Positions 1 through 7,298 of a stretch of 64,000 nt of DNA are shown here, one piece after another; positions within the stretch are counted from its first letter, which is position 1; every line of letters begins with the position of its first letter. The notes under the pieces are model-generated. The model was given only the letters and a program-made list of their open reading frames with translations, did no database searches and was not told the origin of the DNA. Source of the stretch: Geodermatophilus pulveris (lineage in GTDB: Bacteria > Actinomycetota > Actinomycetes > Mycobacteriales > Geodermatophilaceae). The position numbers and the translations under genes were made by a program. The stretch covers positions 62,001-126,000 of the forward strand of contig NZ_FZOO01000008.1 of assembly GCF_900188375.1 (NCBI RefSeq), written 5' to 3'.

Positions 1-817
1 CGACCGCGGCGACGGTGTCGGTGTCCCCGCCGAGGTCGACCACCCGGCGCAGCACGGCCTCGACGCCGCCGCCCTGCCGCAGCGCCCACACCGCCTGGCC
101 CAGGGTCGGCCACACCGCCCCGTTGGACTCCGTCGCCTGCTCCGGCGTCCAGCCCGGCGCCAGCACGGTGGCCCACCGCGCGCGGTGCTCGTCGGCCACC
201 GCCTCCAGCGCCTCGGGGACCGCCGCGAGCGGGTCACCGCCGTCCAGCGCCACCCGCACCAGCTCGTGGAACACCGCGCAGCCCTCGCCGGCCGACGGGT
301 CGCCGTGGGTGAGCGCGGAGATCCGGCGGGCGGCGTCCATGGTGGCCTCGCGGCCCTCGCGGGCGAACCGGATCGCCGCCGGTGTCGTCCGCATCAGCGA
401 CCCGTTGCCGGCCGCGCGCCCCGAGCGGGCGAAGTGCTCGGCGGCCGCGACGTCCCACGGCCGGCCGGAGCCGAGGACGGCGCGGGTCTGGTTCCCGACG
501 TCCTGGGGGTCGGCCGCCGCCCAGGTCCGGAACCGGTCGAACAGGTCGGCCTCGTCGAGGTCGCCGCGCTCGACCAGCGAGGTCGCGACGAGCAGCGCCA
601 TCTGGGTGTCGTCGGTGACCTCGCCGGGCTGCCAGAGTCCCCCACCGCACATCTCGGTGCCGGATCCGCGGGCCGGCCGCGGGAAGCGGGCGGAGAAGGC
701 GCCGGGCGGGCCGAACTCGAACGGGGCACCGAGGGCGTCGCCGACGGCCGAGCCGACCAGCGCGCCGGCGGCACGCGAGGAGCGGTGGATGCGAGAGGTC
801 GCCGAGTTCTCCAGCAC
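1..817 (-). CDS. ADP-ribosylglycohydrolase family protein (3' end outside window)
   Basis: Hydrolyses ADP-ribosyl bonds (DraG/ARH family) and probably acts in the cytoplasm on ADP-ribosylated protein or small molecules. The translation shows the family's GDALGAPFEFG N-terminal helix, the metal-binding TDDTQM segment, GNGSLMRTTPAA, SALTHGDP and, at the window edge, GGDTDTVAAV; these are the hallmark dinuclear metal ligands. About 272 residues are visible and the C-terminus is cut by the window. The GTG at 817 is preferred because a TATTCT -10 box ends 6 nt before it, which suggests a leaderless transcript; an in-frame ATG at 838 is the alternative. It is divergent from an NrtR-like NAD-metabolism regulator, which fits an ADP-ribose/NAD salvage role (inference). 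Confidence 0.85.
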   Translation of the reverse strand, partial: MLENSATSRIHRSSRAAGALVGSAVGDALGAPFEFGPPGAFSARFPRPARGSGTEMCGGGLWQPGEVTDDTQMALLVATSLVERGDLDEADLFDRFRTWAAADPQDVGNQTRAVLGSGRPWDVAAAEHFARSGRAAGNGSLMRTTPAAIRFAREGREATMDAARRISALTHGDPSAGEGCAVFHELVRVALDGGDPLAAVPEALEAVADEHRARWATVLAPGWTPEQATESNGAVWPTLGQAVWALRQGGGVEAVLRRVVDLGGDTDTVAAV

Positions 818-823
818 GCCTTG

Positions 824-869
824 AGAATACCACACCATTTCGAGCAGTGCTCGATTAATGCGGTAGGGT
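824..869. promoter_or_regulatory. Divergent leaderless promoters sharing a 13-bp palindrome (841-853)
   Basis: CGAGCA-G-TGCTCG is a perfect inverted repeat at 841-853. A TATTCT -10 (829-824, minus strand) serves the ADP-ribosylglycohydrolase and a TAGGGT -10 (864-869, plus strand) serves the NrtR-like gene. With a 17-nt spacer both -35 positions fall on the palindrome, so one bound protein could shut both promoters. The obvious candidate binder is the NrtR-like product itself, but that is inference. Confidence 0.55.
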
Positions 870-875
870 GGGGTC

Positions 876-1565
876 GTGGCCAAGAAGGGCAAGCGGACGC
901 TGCAGGACTACCCGCGGCCCTCGGTGGCGGTCGACACCGCCGTCCTCACCGTGCTGCCCCCCGAGCGCACCGGGCGGGGCGACGACCGCGGCGAGCTCGC
1001 CGTCCTGCAGGTCCGCCGCACGGGCGGGCACAAGCGGGGCGAGTGGTCGCTGCTCGGCACCTTCCTGCACGAGGGGGAACTGCTCGCCGGGTCGGTGGCG
1101 CGGTCGCTGCGCGAGAAGGCCGGGCTCGGCGACGACGTCGTCCCGCGGCAGTTGCGGGTCTTCGACGCGGTGGAGCGGGACACCCGGGGGCGGGTGCTCT
1201 CGGTGGCGCACAAGGTGTGGGTGCCGCACGCCCGGCTGGCGCCGGTGGTCGAGGCCGCCGACGGGGGGCTGCGCCTGGTGCCGGTGGGTGAGGTCGGGCC
1301 GATGCCGTTCGACCACCCGGAGATCGTCGCGGAGGCCGTCGCCCAGGGGCGGGCCGAGTACGCGAAGCGCGCCGACCCCGGCCGGCTGCTGCCCGGCTCC
1401 TTCACGCTGCACGAGCTGTGGGTGGTGCACGACGCGGTGGCCGGGCACTTCGACTCCACCGAGGACGCCTTCCGGCTGCGCGCCGTCCGGCTGCTCGAAC
1501 CCTCCCCGGAGCCGCCGCGCAAGCTCGACGTCGGCCGGCCGGCCAAGCTCTACCGCCGCCGCTGA
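876..1565 (+). CDS. nrtR-like: NrtR-like transcriptional regulator (degenerate Nudix domain plus winged helix)
   Basis: 229 residues. The N-terminal half (about 15-150) is a Nudix fold. The Nudix box region reads GTFLHEGE...RSLREKAGL, where the usual REUxEExGU glutamates are partly replaced (S and K), so it probably senses rather than hydrolyses its ligand. The C-terminal part (about 155-229; LHELWVVHDAV, then a basic DVGRPAKLYRRR tail) matches the winged-helix DNA-binding half of NrtR proteins. NrtR family members control NAD biosynthesis and ADP-ribose genes. The divergent ADP-ribosylglycohydrolase supports that. The GTG at 876 follows TAGGGT by 6 nt, consistent with a leaderless mRNA. Confidence 0.8.
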   Translation: MAKKGKRTLQDYPRPSVAVDTAVLTVLPPERTGRGDDRGELAVLQVRRTGGHKRGEWSLLGTFLHEGELLAGSVARSLREKAGLGDDVVPRQLRVFDAVERDTRGRVLSVAHKVWVPHARLAPVVEAADGGLRLVPVGEVGPMPFDHPEIVAEAVAQGRAEYAKRADPGRLLPGSFTLHELWVVHDAVAGHFDSTEDAFRLRAVRLLEPSPEPPRKLDVGRPAKLYRRR

Positions 1566-1678
1566 CCGGGGCGCTGCCTCACGCGACGGGGGGAGGCCGG
1601 GTGCTCCAGCTCTCCCCGCGGGCCCGTCCCGGTGCTCTGCTGTGCCTGACCGAGAGGCACCACGGCAGGGAGGGCGCT

Positions 1679-2035
1679 GTGACCGATCGCCCGGCCGGGC
1701 GTCAGGGCTGCGCCGTCCGCGTTGCGGGCCACGCGGTGCACCCCACCCGCCTGCGGCGGTGCCTCGACCGCCCCGCCGCGACGCGGGTGCCGGTCGTCGT
1801 GCTGGGTGCGGTGGGGGACGTCGTCACGCTCGCCTGCGGGGCGGAGCTGCGGCGCTACCGCAACCACGACAGCGGGCGGCTGCTGTCGCTGGCCGCCGGA
1901 GCAGGCCCCCGTGTCCTGCTCGACGAGCGCTACGCCCTGCTCTTCGTGCGCACCGGGCCGCGGGACGCCGGCTCGGTGTTCTCGCTGCAGCCGGCCGACC
2001 ACCTGCCGCACCCGTGTGCCCCGGGTGGGGGCTGA
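1679..2035 (+). CDS. Hypothetical protein, 118 aa
   Basis: Not recognised. The GTG at 1679 has a strong AGGGAGGG ribosome site 5 nt upstream. The protein is soluble, with no signal peptide or membrane segment, mixed beta-like stretches (VVVLGAVGDVVTLAC, PRVLLDERYALLFVRTG) and a proline/glycine end. It lies 113 nt downstream of the NrtR-like gene in the same direction and ends at a strong bidirectional terminator. The 16 nt around its ribosome site (1658-1673) recur exactly before the Nudix gene at 35820. Confidence 0.65.
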   Translation: MTDRPAGRQGCAVRVAGHAVHPTRLRRCLDRPAATRVPVVVLGAVGDVVTLACGAELRRYRNHDSGRLLSLAAGAGPRVLLDERYALLFVRTGPRDAGSVFSLQPADHLPHPCAPGGG

Positions 2036-2045
2036 CCGACCCGCC

Positions 2046-2083
2046 GGTCCCGCACGGCCACGGCGTCGTGGCCGTGCGGGACC
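2046..2083. terminator. Bidirectional hairpin terminator
   Basis: Perfect 17-bp inverted repeat (arms 2046-2062 and 2067-2083, 4-nt loop) between convergent genes ending at 2035 (+) and 2099 (-). Confidence 0.8.
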
Positions 2084-2098
2084 GGTCCGGGGGTCGGG

Positions 2099-2608
2099 TC
2101 AGGCGACCCGGCGGGCGCCGGAGTAGCTCGGCATCGAGTCGACGTTGACGACCTTCACCGACGAGCCGGAGCTCGGGGCGTGGACCATCTGGCCGTTGCC
2201 GATGTACATGCCGACGTGCGAGACCGGGCTGTAGAAGAACACCAGGTCACCGGGCTGCAGGTCGGACTTCGCCACCGCGGTGCCGAACGTCGCCTGGTCC
2301 CGCGACACCCGCGGGATGGAGACGCCGGCCGCCTTGTACGCGAAGCTGGTCAGCCCCGAGCAGTCGAAGGCGTTGGGGCCGGTGGCCCCCCACGAGTAGG
2401 GGTCCCCCACCTGGGCGAGTGCGGTGTCGACGGCGGTCTGCGCGGCGCCACTGGCGGCCGCGACAGGGGCGGCCGTCACGACCGCGGCGGAGGGGGCGGT
2501 GCTGTTCGCCGACGCCGGCAGGGGGGCGAGGACGAGACCGGCACCGGCGATGGCGGTGACGGCGAGGCCGCGGAACGAGCGGCGCGAGGTGGTGCGGGCA
2601 GTCGTCAT
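2099..2608 (-). CDS. Secreted NlpC/P60 peptidoglycan hydrolase
   Basis: 169 residues. The N-terminus is basic (RTTSRRSFR), followed by a hydrophobic segment and PASA at 31-34, a clear secretion signal. The NlpC/P60 catalytic domain covers about 58-169, with the nucleophile C83 in FDCSGL, H131 in SHVGMYIG and H143 in VHAPSS. The enzyme probably cuts gamma-D-Glu-DAP peptide links in the cell wall, as small RipA/RpfB-type endopeptidases do. It sits behind a c-di-AMP riboswitch, the usual arrangement for actinobacterial wall hydrolases. Confidence 0.93.
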   Translation of the reverse strand: MTTARTTSRRSFRGLAVTAIAGAGLVLAPLPASANSTAPSAAVVTAAPVAAASGAAQTAVDTALAQVGDPYSWGATGPNAFDCSGLTSFAYKAAGVSIPRVSRDQATFGTAVAKSDLQPGDLVFFYSPVSHVGMYIGNGQMVHAPSSGSSVKVVNVDSMPSYSGARRVA

Positions 2609-2634
2609 CGACGACGGGTCTCCTGTTCTCCACG

Positions 2635-2765
2635 ACCGCCTACCGGGTTAGCTGACGGGTTCGGACGGGGGAGTCGCCCGGCGCGACGGATCGCGCTTCA
2701 CCCCAGTGCTGCGGTGGGTCCCCGGTCCGCGCACCGGTCATCGACCGGCCCGCGGTTCGGCGGCG
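2635..2765 (-). promoter_or_regulatory. ydaO: ydaO-type c-di-AMP riboswitch
   Basis: Read on the minus strand, the leader of the NlpC/P60 gene contains the conserved actinobacterial ydaO blocks in order: CGGGGACCCA, GGGGTGAAGCGCGATCCG, CCGAACCCGTCAGCTAACC (ending near 2664-2646) and GGTAGGCGGT (2644-2635). The last blocks pair across the aptamer. ydaO RNAs bind cyclic di-AMP and usually turn genes off. The 5' boundary is approximate. Confidence 0.9.
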
Positions 2766-2815
2766 TCCGGCGGGTGCCACCAGGGAGGCGGCGAACGGCC
2801 CGACGGACGGCGCGA

Positions 2816-2845
2816 ACGGTAGGTGCGGGGTCCGCGCCCCGACAA
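2816..2845 (-). promoter_or_regulatory. Promoter of riboswitch / NlpC transcript
   Basis: On the minus strand TTGTCG (2845-2840) and TACCGT (2821-2816) are separated by 18 nt. The predicted start lies just upstream of the ydaO aptamer. Confidence 0.5.
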
Positions 2846-2867
2846 AACGAGCCGGGCCCTCCGGGGG

Positions 2868-2889
2868 GTCGCCCTCCCGGGAGGGCGAC
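2868..2889. repeat. 22-bp perfect palindrome in divergent intergenic region
   Basis: GTCGCCCTCCC followed directly by its reverse complement. It lies upstream of the NlpC promoter, between two divergent transcripts, with no loop; it could be an operator. The rest of the gap (2890-3102) shows only a possible TAAGGT -10 at 2998 for the small gene at 3103. Confidence 0.45.
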
Positions 2890-3102
2890 ACGCCGCGCCG
2901 ACCTGCACGGACGGCTCCCCGGTCGGCCGTGCTCCCGAGCAAAGGCGCAGGTCAGCGGCGTGTCGAGAACTTCGCCGCACCGCGGAGCGTCCGAACATAA
3001 GGTGACGGCCGGATGACGGACCGCGCCGGTGGTTGGACCGGTCCGGCACCGGGCACGGGGAACGGGACGGTGTCGGGACGCGGACGACGAGAGGACGAGG
3101 AC

Positions 3103-3273
3103 ATGGCCGGGATGTTGAGGAAGCTGCTGGCGTCGGGGATCGCGGCGAAGGTCGTCCAGGAGGCCAGCAAGCCGCACAACCAGGCGAAGATCAAGGCGTT
3201 CATCGCCAAGATGGCCGACCAGAACAAGAAGCCGGGCGGCGGCCGCGGCTACGGCAGCGGCCCCTCGCGCTGA
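3103..3273 (+). CDS. Small basic protein, 56 aa (paralogue of 4397-4558)
   Basis: Function unknown. The protein is lysine-rich: a helical N-terminal half (LRKLLASGIAAKVVQEASKP), then NQAKIKAFIAKMADQ and a glycine-rich tail (GGGRGYGSG). It shares the pattern KVV-EA-KP-NQ-KIK with the protein at 4397, so the two are duplicates flanking the dehydrogenase gene. The ATG at 3103 is chosen because the shared homology begins there; an in-frame ATG at 3013 would add 30 low-complexity residues. No signal peptide. It could bind nucleic acid or coat a membrane, but nothing in the sequence decides. Confidence 0.75.
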   Translation: MAGMLRKLLASGIAAKVVQEASKPHNQAKIKAFIAKMADQNKKPGGGRGYGSGPSR

Positions 3274-3298
3274 CCGCAGGACACCGGCCCTGACGGTC

Positions 3299-3325
3299 AC
3301 CCCCGCCCGCACCGCGGGCGGGGGT
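3299..3325. terminator. Hairpin terminator
   Basis: ACCCCCGCCCGC, 3-nt loop, then its exact complement. It ends the 3103-3273 transcript just before the next gene. Confidence 0.75.
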
Positions 3326-3343
3326 CCTCGGCATGCTCGGGCG

Positions 3344-4300
3344 GTGCTGCGCATCGCCGTCCTCGACGACTTCCAGTCCGCCGCCGCCGACTTCGCCGAC
3401 TGGTCGCAGCTGCCGGAGGCCGCGGACGTCGTCGCCTTCCGCGACCACCTCGACGACGAGGACGCCGTCGCCGAGCGGCTGGCCGGGTTCGACGTCGTGA
3501 TCGCGATGCGCGAGCGCACCCCGTTCCCGCGCAGCCTCCTGCAGCGGCTGCCGGGGCTGCGGCTGCTGGTCACCACCGGCGCCCGCAACGCCGCGATCGA
3601 CCTCGCCGCGGCCGCCGACCGCGGCATCACCGTCTGCGGCACCGGGGCGCACCCGACCGGAACCGTCGAGCTCACCTGGGCGCTGGTCCTGGCCGTCGCC
3701 CGGCACGTCCCCGAGGAGGACGCCGGGCTGCGGGCCGGCGGCTGGCAGCGCACCGTCGGTATCGACCTCGCCGGCGGCACCCTCGGCGTGGTCGGCCTCG
3801 GCCGCCTCGGCACCCGCGTGGCGCGGATCGGGGCGGCCTTCGGCATGGACGTGGTCGCCTGGAGCCAGAACCTCACCGCCGAGCGCGCCGCGGAGGCCGG
3901 CGTCCGCCGGGTGGACAAGGACGAGCTGTTCGCCACCGCCGACGTCGTCACCGTGCACCTGGTGCTCTCCGAGCGCACCCGCGGGCTGGTCGGTCCCGAC
4001 GAGCTGGCCCGGATGAGGCCCACCGCCATCCTGGTCAACACCTCGCGCGGCCCGGTCGTCGACGAGGCCGCCCTGCTCGCCGCGCTGCACGAGGGCCGCA
4101 TCGCCGGCGCGGGGCTGGACGTCTACGACCGCGAACCCCTGCCCGCGGACTCGCCGCTGCGCAGTGCCCCGCGCACCGTGCTCACCCCGCACCTGGGCTA
4201 CGTCACCCGCGACACGTACGCGGTCTTCTACGGCGAGGCCGTCGAGGACGTCGCCGCCTTCCTCCGGGGCGACCCGGTGCGCGTGCTGCACCCCGCGTAG
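3344..4300 (+). CDS. D-2-hydroxyacid dehydrogenase family protein
   Basis: 318 residues, a normal family length. It reduces 2-oxoacids or oxidises D-2-hydroxyacids with NAD(P). The nucleotide-binding loop GLGRLG is at 151-156, and the catalytic Arg235 (NTSRGPVVD), Glu264 (DREPLP) and His283 (TPHLG) form the family's R-E-H set. The substrate cannot be read from sequence; the clade resembles phosphoglycerate-dehydrogenase-like proteins. The GTG at 3344 follows the preceding terminator by 18 nt with no obvious ribosome site, so it may be translated from a very short leader. Confidence 0.88.
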   Translation: MLRIAVLDDFQSAAADFADWSQLPEAADVVAFRDHLDDEDAVAERLAGFDVVIAMRERTPFPRSLLQRLPGLRLLVTTGARNAAIDLAAAADRGITVCGTGAHPTGTVELTWALVLAVARHVPEEDAGLRAGGWQRTVGIDLAGGTLGVVGLGRLGTRVARIGAAFGMDVVAWSQNLTAERAAEAGVRRVDKDELFATADVVTVHLVLSERTRGLVGPDELARMRPTAILVNTSRGPVVDEAALLAALHEGRIAGAGLDVYDREPLPADSPLRSAPRTVLTPHLGYVTRDTYAVFYGEAVEDVAAFLRGDPVRVLHPA

Positions 4301-4396
4301 GCGACGGCCGACACCGGATCGCAACGCCCGGCGCCGGTTGGGCCCCGCCCCGCCGGGCACCCCTGGGGACCGGCACACGAGCACAGGAGGCACCCC

Positions 4397-4558
4397 ATGG
4401 GACTGTTCAGCGGAGCGATGAAGGCCGGCCTGGCCAAGAAGGTCGTCGACGAGGCCCGCAAGCCGCAGAACCAGCGCAAGATCAAGGACCTGGTCGCGAA
4501 CCTCACGAACAGGAAGGGCGGTGGCGCCGCCAGCGGCCGGGGCACCGGGCGGGGCTGA
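4397..4558 (+). CDS. Small basic protein, 53 aa (paralogue of 3103-3273)
   Basis: Function unknown. It starts at an ATG 6 nt after a strong ACAGGAGG site. The sequence MGLFSGAMKAGLAKKVVDEA then RKPQNQRKIKDLVANL and a glycine-rich tail parallels the protein at 3103 in order, spacing and charge. The N-terminal MGLFSG is mildly hydrophobic. Tandem retention of two copies around a metabolic gene suggests a duplicated unit. No known domain is recognised. Confidence 0.75.
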   Translation: MGLFSGAMKAGLAKKVVDEARKPQNQRKIKDLVANLTNRKGGGAASGRGTGRG

Positions 4559-4565
4559 GCCCCCG

Positions 4566-4590
4566 GGCCCGCGCCGGACCGGCGCGGGCC
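4566..4590. terminator. Bidirectional hairpin terminator
   Basis: GGCCCGCGCCGG-A-CCGGCGCGGGCC between convergent genes ending at 4558 (+) and 4603 (-). Confidence 0.75.
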
Positions 4591-4602
4591 GCCCGGCCGG
4601 TG

Positions 4603-5502
4603 CTACGGGCGGCCGGCGTGCGGGACGCCGACGTCGGTCGCCACGAGCACCGCCTCGCGCACCGGCGCCCGGGTGTGCTCGTAGAAGTCCGGGGCGCAGC
4701 ACATCAGCAGCGTGCGGCCGTCGTCCCCGCCGAGCATGCAGGCGAAGACGCCGAGCCCCTCCGGCGCGGCGACCTCGTCGACGATCGCGCCACCCTCGGC
4801 GACCCGCACCACCCGGCGGCCGACGCCGTCGGCGGCCCAGACGTGGCCCTCGGCGTCCAGGGTGCACCCGTCGGGCGCGACGACCAGCTGGCCGAGCACC
4901 TCCGCGGTCGTCCGGCCGGTGACCTCCGGCCCCAGGGACGCCCACACCCGCCGGTTGGTCAGCGACCCGTCCGCGCCCAGGTCGAAGGCGGTGTACCGGT
5001 TGCCCAGCGTCTCGCCCACCAGCAGGGTGCCGCCGTCGGGGGTGAGGACCATGCCGTTGGGGAACTGCAGCCCGTCGGCCGCGACCGTCACCGTGCCGTC
5101 GGGGTCGACCCGCTTCAGCGACGCCGTCGCCGCGTCCCCTCCACCCATCAGGTCGAAGCCGAAGTCGCCGGCGAAGACCTGCCCGGCACCGGTCACCACC
5201 AGGTCGTTGAGGTGCCCGCCGCAGTGGGCGGACAGGTCGGCGTGCGTGGACAGGGCCCCGTCGGCGTACCGCAGCACGCGGTGGTCCTTCATCGAGGCGA
5301 CGACCAGGGACCCGTCGGGGAGCCAGCCCAGCCCAGAGGGCTGCTGCTCCACCTCGACGACCACGGTCTCCGCCCCGGCGGTGGTCACCCGGCTCACCGT
5401 GTGCCGGTAGAAGTCCGACACCCACCAGGTGCCGTCGTGCCAGCGCGGCCCCTCGAAGAAGGCGCCACCCTCCAGGACCGTCCTGAGCTGCCGTTCCGCC
5501 AT
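4603..5502 (-). CDS. SMP-30/gluconolactonase/LRE family protein
   Basis: 299 residues forming the six-bladed propeller lactonase family. The divalent metal ligands line up as E17 (FFEGPRW), N149 (FPNGMVLTPDG) and D225 (WAADGVGRR), with N99 (GGHLNDL) as the substrate-side residue. It probably opens a sugar lactone or related ester. No signal peptide, so cytoplasmic. The start ATG at 5502 fits the family's N-terminal EGP block. Confidence 0.88.
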   Translation of the reverse strand: MAERQLRTVLEGGAFFEGPRWHDGTWWVSDFYRHTVSRVTTAGAETVVVEVEQQPSGLGWLPDGSLVVASMKDHRVLRYADGALSTHADLSAHCGGHLNDLVVTGAGQVFAGDFGFDLMGGGDAATASLKRVDPDGTVTVAADGLQFPNGMVLTPDGGTLLVGETLGNRYTAFDLGADGSLTNRRVWASLGPEVTGRTTAEVLGQLVVAPDGCTLDAEGHVWAADGVGRRVVRVAEGGAIVDEVAAPEGLGVFACMLGGDDGRTLLMCCAPDFYEHTRAPVREAVLVATDVGVPHAGRP

Positions 5503-5636
5503 GGCCGGACCCTAGACGTGACCCCGCCCCGCCGTGCGACGTCCGCGGGCACCGGGCGGCCCGGCGCCGCTCGGGCGAGCTGCTGCGCGGCGTCGTCGGC
5601 CGGCTGGGCGGACCCGGCGGTCCGGTGCCCGGTTTC

Positions 5637-5654
5637 CCCGGGTGATCACCCGGG
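5637..5654. promoter_or_regulatory. 18-bp perfect palindrome upstream of LLM gene (operator candidate)
   Basis: CCCGGGTGA followed directly by TCACCCGGG, centred about 55 nt before the ATG at 5700. The absence of a loop argues for a dimeric repressor site rather than a terminator. Confidence 0.4.
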
Positions 5655-5699
5655 CAGGCCCCCGCCGACCCGCCCGACGCCCACAGGAGGACGACGACG

Positions 5700-6668
5700 A
5701 TGCAGGTCGGCTACAAGCTCGCCACCGAGGCGTTCCCCCCGGACGAGGTCGTCCGCCAGACCGTGCGCGCCGAGGCGGCCGGCTTCGACTTCGTCGAGCT
5801 CAGCGACCACTTCCACCCGTGGCTGGACAGCCAGGGCCACAGCGCCTTCACCTGGTCGCTGCTCGGCGCCATGGCCGCGCGGACCGAGCGGATCGGCCTG
5901 GCCACCGGCGTCACCTGCCCGATGATCCGTTACCACCCCGCGGTCATCGCCCAGGCGGCGGCGACGGTGCAGATCCTGTCCGGCAACCGGTTCACCCTGG
6001 GCGTCGGCGCCGGCGAGCGGCTCAACGAGCACGTCGTGGGGGCCGGCTGGCCGGCCGTGCGCACCCGGCACAAGATGCTCCGCGAGGCGCTGGAGATCAT
6101 CAAGCTGCTGTGGCAGGGCGGCTACCAGTCCTACGACGGGCAGTACCTGCAGCTGGAGGACGCCCGCGTCTTCGACCTCCCCGACCGGCTGCCGGTCATC
6201 GCGGTGGCCAGCGGCGGGCGCAACGCGTCCGCGCTGGCCGCCGAGTACGGCGACGGGCTGTTCGCCACCGAGCCGCGGGCCGACCTGGTGGAGGCCTACA
6301 CCGGGGCCGGCGGCTCGGGCCCCCGCTACGCGGAGGTGCCGATGGCCTGGGCGCCCGACGAGGAGTCCGCGGTGCAGGCGGCGCTGGAGACCAGCCGCTG
6401 GGCGCTGACCGGCTGGAAGGTGATGAGCGAGCTGCCCAACCCGGTCAACTTCGCCGCGGCCAGCGCGACGGTGACCCCCGACGACATCCGCGGCCAGTTC
6501 TCCTGCGGCCCGGACCTCGACGCGCACGTCCAGCAGGCGCAGCCCTACGTCGACGCCGGGTTCGACCACATCGTGCTGCAGAACGCCGGGCCGGACCCCG
6601 ACGGCTTCCTCGACGCCTGCGAGCGCGAGCTGATCGGCCGGGTGCGGGACCTCACGACCTCGTCCTGA
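5700..6668 (+). CDS. F420-dependent LLM-class oxidoreductase
   Basis: 322 residues. It has the luciferase-like TIM barrel with the F420-type signature of the TIGR03557 group: FDFVELSDHFHPWLD near residue 30-45, GVGAGERLNEHVVG near 100-113 and VASGGRNASALAAEYGDG near 165-182. It is expected to move hydride between F420 and an organic substrate, often an alcohol or aldehyde. A CAGGAGG ribosome site precedes the ATG. It is a single gene with its own palindrome upstream. Confidence 0.88.
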   Translation: MQVGYKLATEAFPPDEVVRQTVRAEAAGFDFVELSDHFHPWLDSQGHSAFTWSLLGAMAARTERIGLATGVTCPMIRYHPAVIAQAAATVQILSGNRFTLGVGAGERLNEHVVGAGWPAVRTRHKMLREALEIIKLLWQGGYQSYDGQYLQLEDARVFDLPDRLPVIAVASGGRNASALAAEYGDGLFATEPRADLVEAYTGAGGSGPRYAEVPMAWAPDEESAVQAALETSRWALTGWKVMSELPNPVNFAAASATVTPDDIRGQFSCGPDLDAHVQQAQPYVDAGFDHIVLQNAGPDPDGFLDACERELIGRVRDLTTSS

Positions 6669-6699
6669 GGGAGGACCGCCCCGGCCGGCCGCGGTGGGC

Positions 6700-7074
6700 T
6701 CAGCCGACGCCGAGCGGCGCCCGGTGTCCCGGGGCGTCGAGCAGGGCGCCCATGCCGACCAGCCGGAGCAGGCGGGCGGTGAACGGCGCCGCGCCGACCA
6801 CCTGCAGCGTGCAGCCGCGGGCGTCGGCCAGCAGCGACCCGGCGGCCAGCACCCGCAGCCCCTCGGCGTCGCAGAAGGTGACGGCCGCGGCGTCGACGGT
6901 CCAGGCGCGGTGGCCGGTCAGCGTCAGGGCGTCCAGGGCGTCGGCGAGCCGGTGGGCGACCGCCCGGTCCAGCTCGCCGGCCACGGTGACGCGGCCGGTC
7001 TGCAGGTCGATCGAGAGGAGCAGGGGGCGCGGGAACCGCGCGGTCGAGCGCGGCGACACCGGTCGTGGGTACAT
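6700..7074 (-). CDS. STAS-domain protein, anti-sigma-factor antagonist-like
   Basis: 124 residues with one STAS fold: RVTVAGELDRAVAHRLADAL near the start, then VDAAAVTFCDAEGLRVL. In RsbV/SpoIIAA the segment before GL carries a phosphorylated serine (DSSGL type); here it is DAEGL, with no Ser or Thr in the slot, so phosphorylation switching in the usual way is unlikely. The ATG at 7074 is chosen because AGGAGGGG lies just upstream; an in-frame start 13 codons earlier lacks a site. Confidence 0.8.
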   Translation of the reverse strand: MYPRPVSPRSTARFPRPLLLSIDLQTGRVTVAGELDRAVAHRLADALDALTLTGHRAWTVDAAAVTFCDAEGLRVLAAGSLLADARGCTLQVVGAAPFTARLLRLVGMGALLDAPGHRAPLGVG

Positions 7075-7298
7075 GACCCCTCCTGACGGGGAGTGCCGGG
7101 TCGGCGGTCCCACCGCCGGACGGCCTCTGGCTTGCGTGCACGTCCCGGGCCGGTGGTTCGACCGAGTACAACGTTAACCAGTCGTTCGCCGCTCGGCCAG
7201 TGTCCACCGGAGTCGCCCCTGAGCGGACGGTTGCGACACGCGCGTCGACTCGGGGGCGGCCGAGGCTTGGCGGGCACGGGTGCGGGTAGGCGTCGTCC

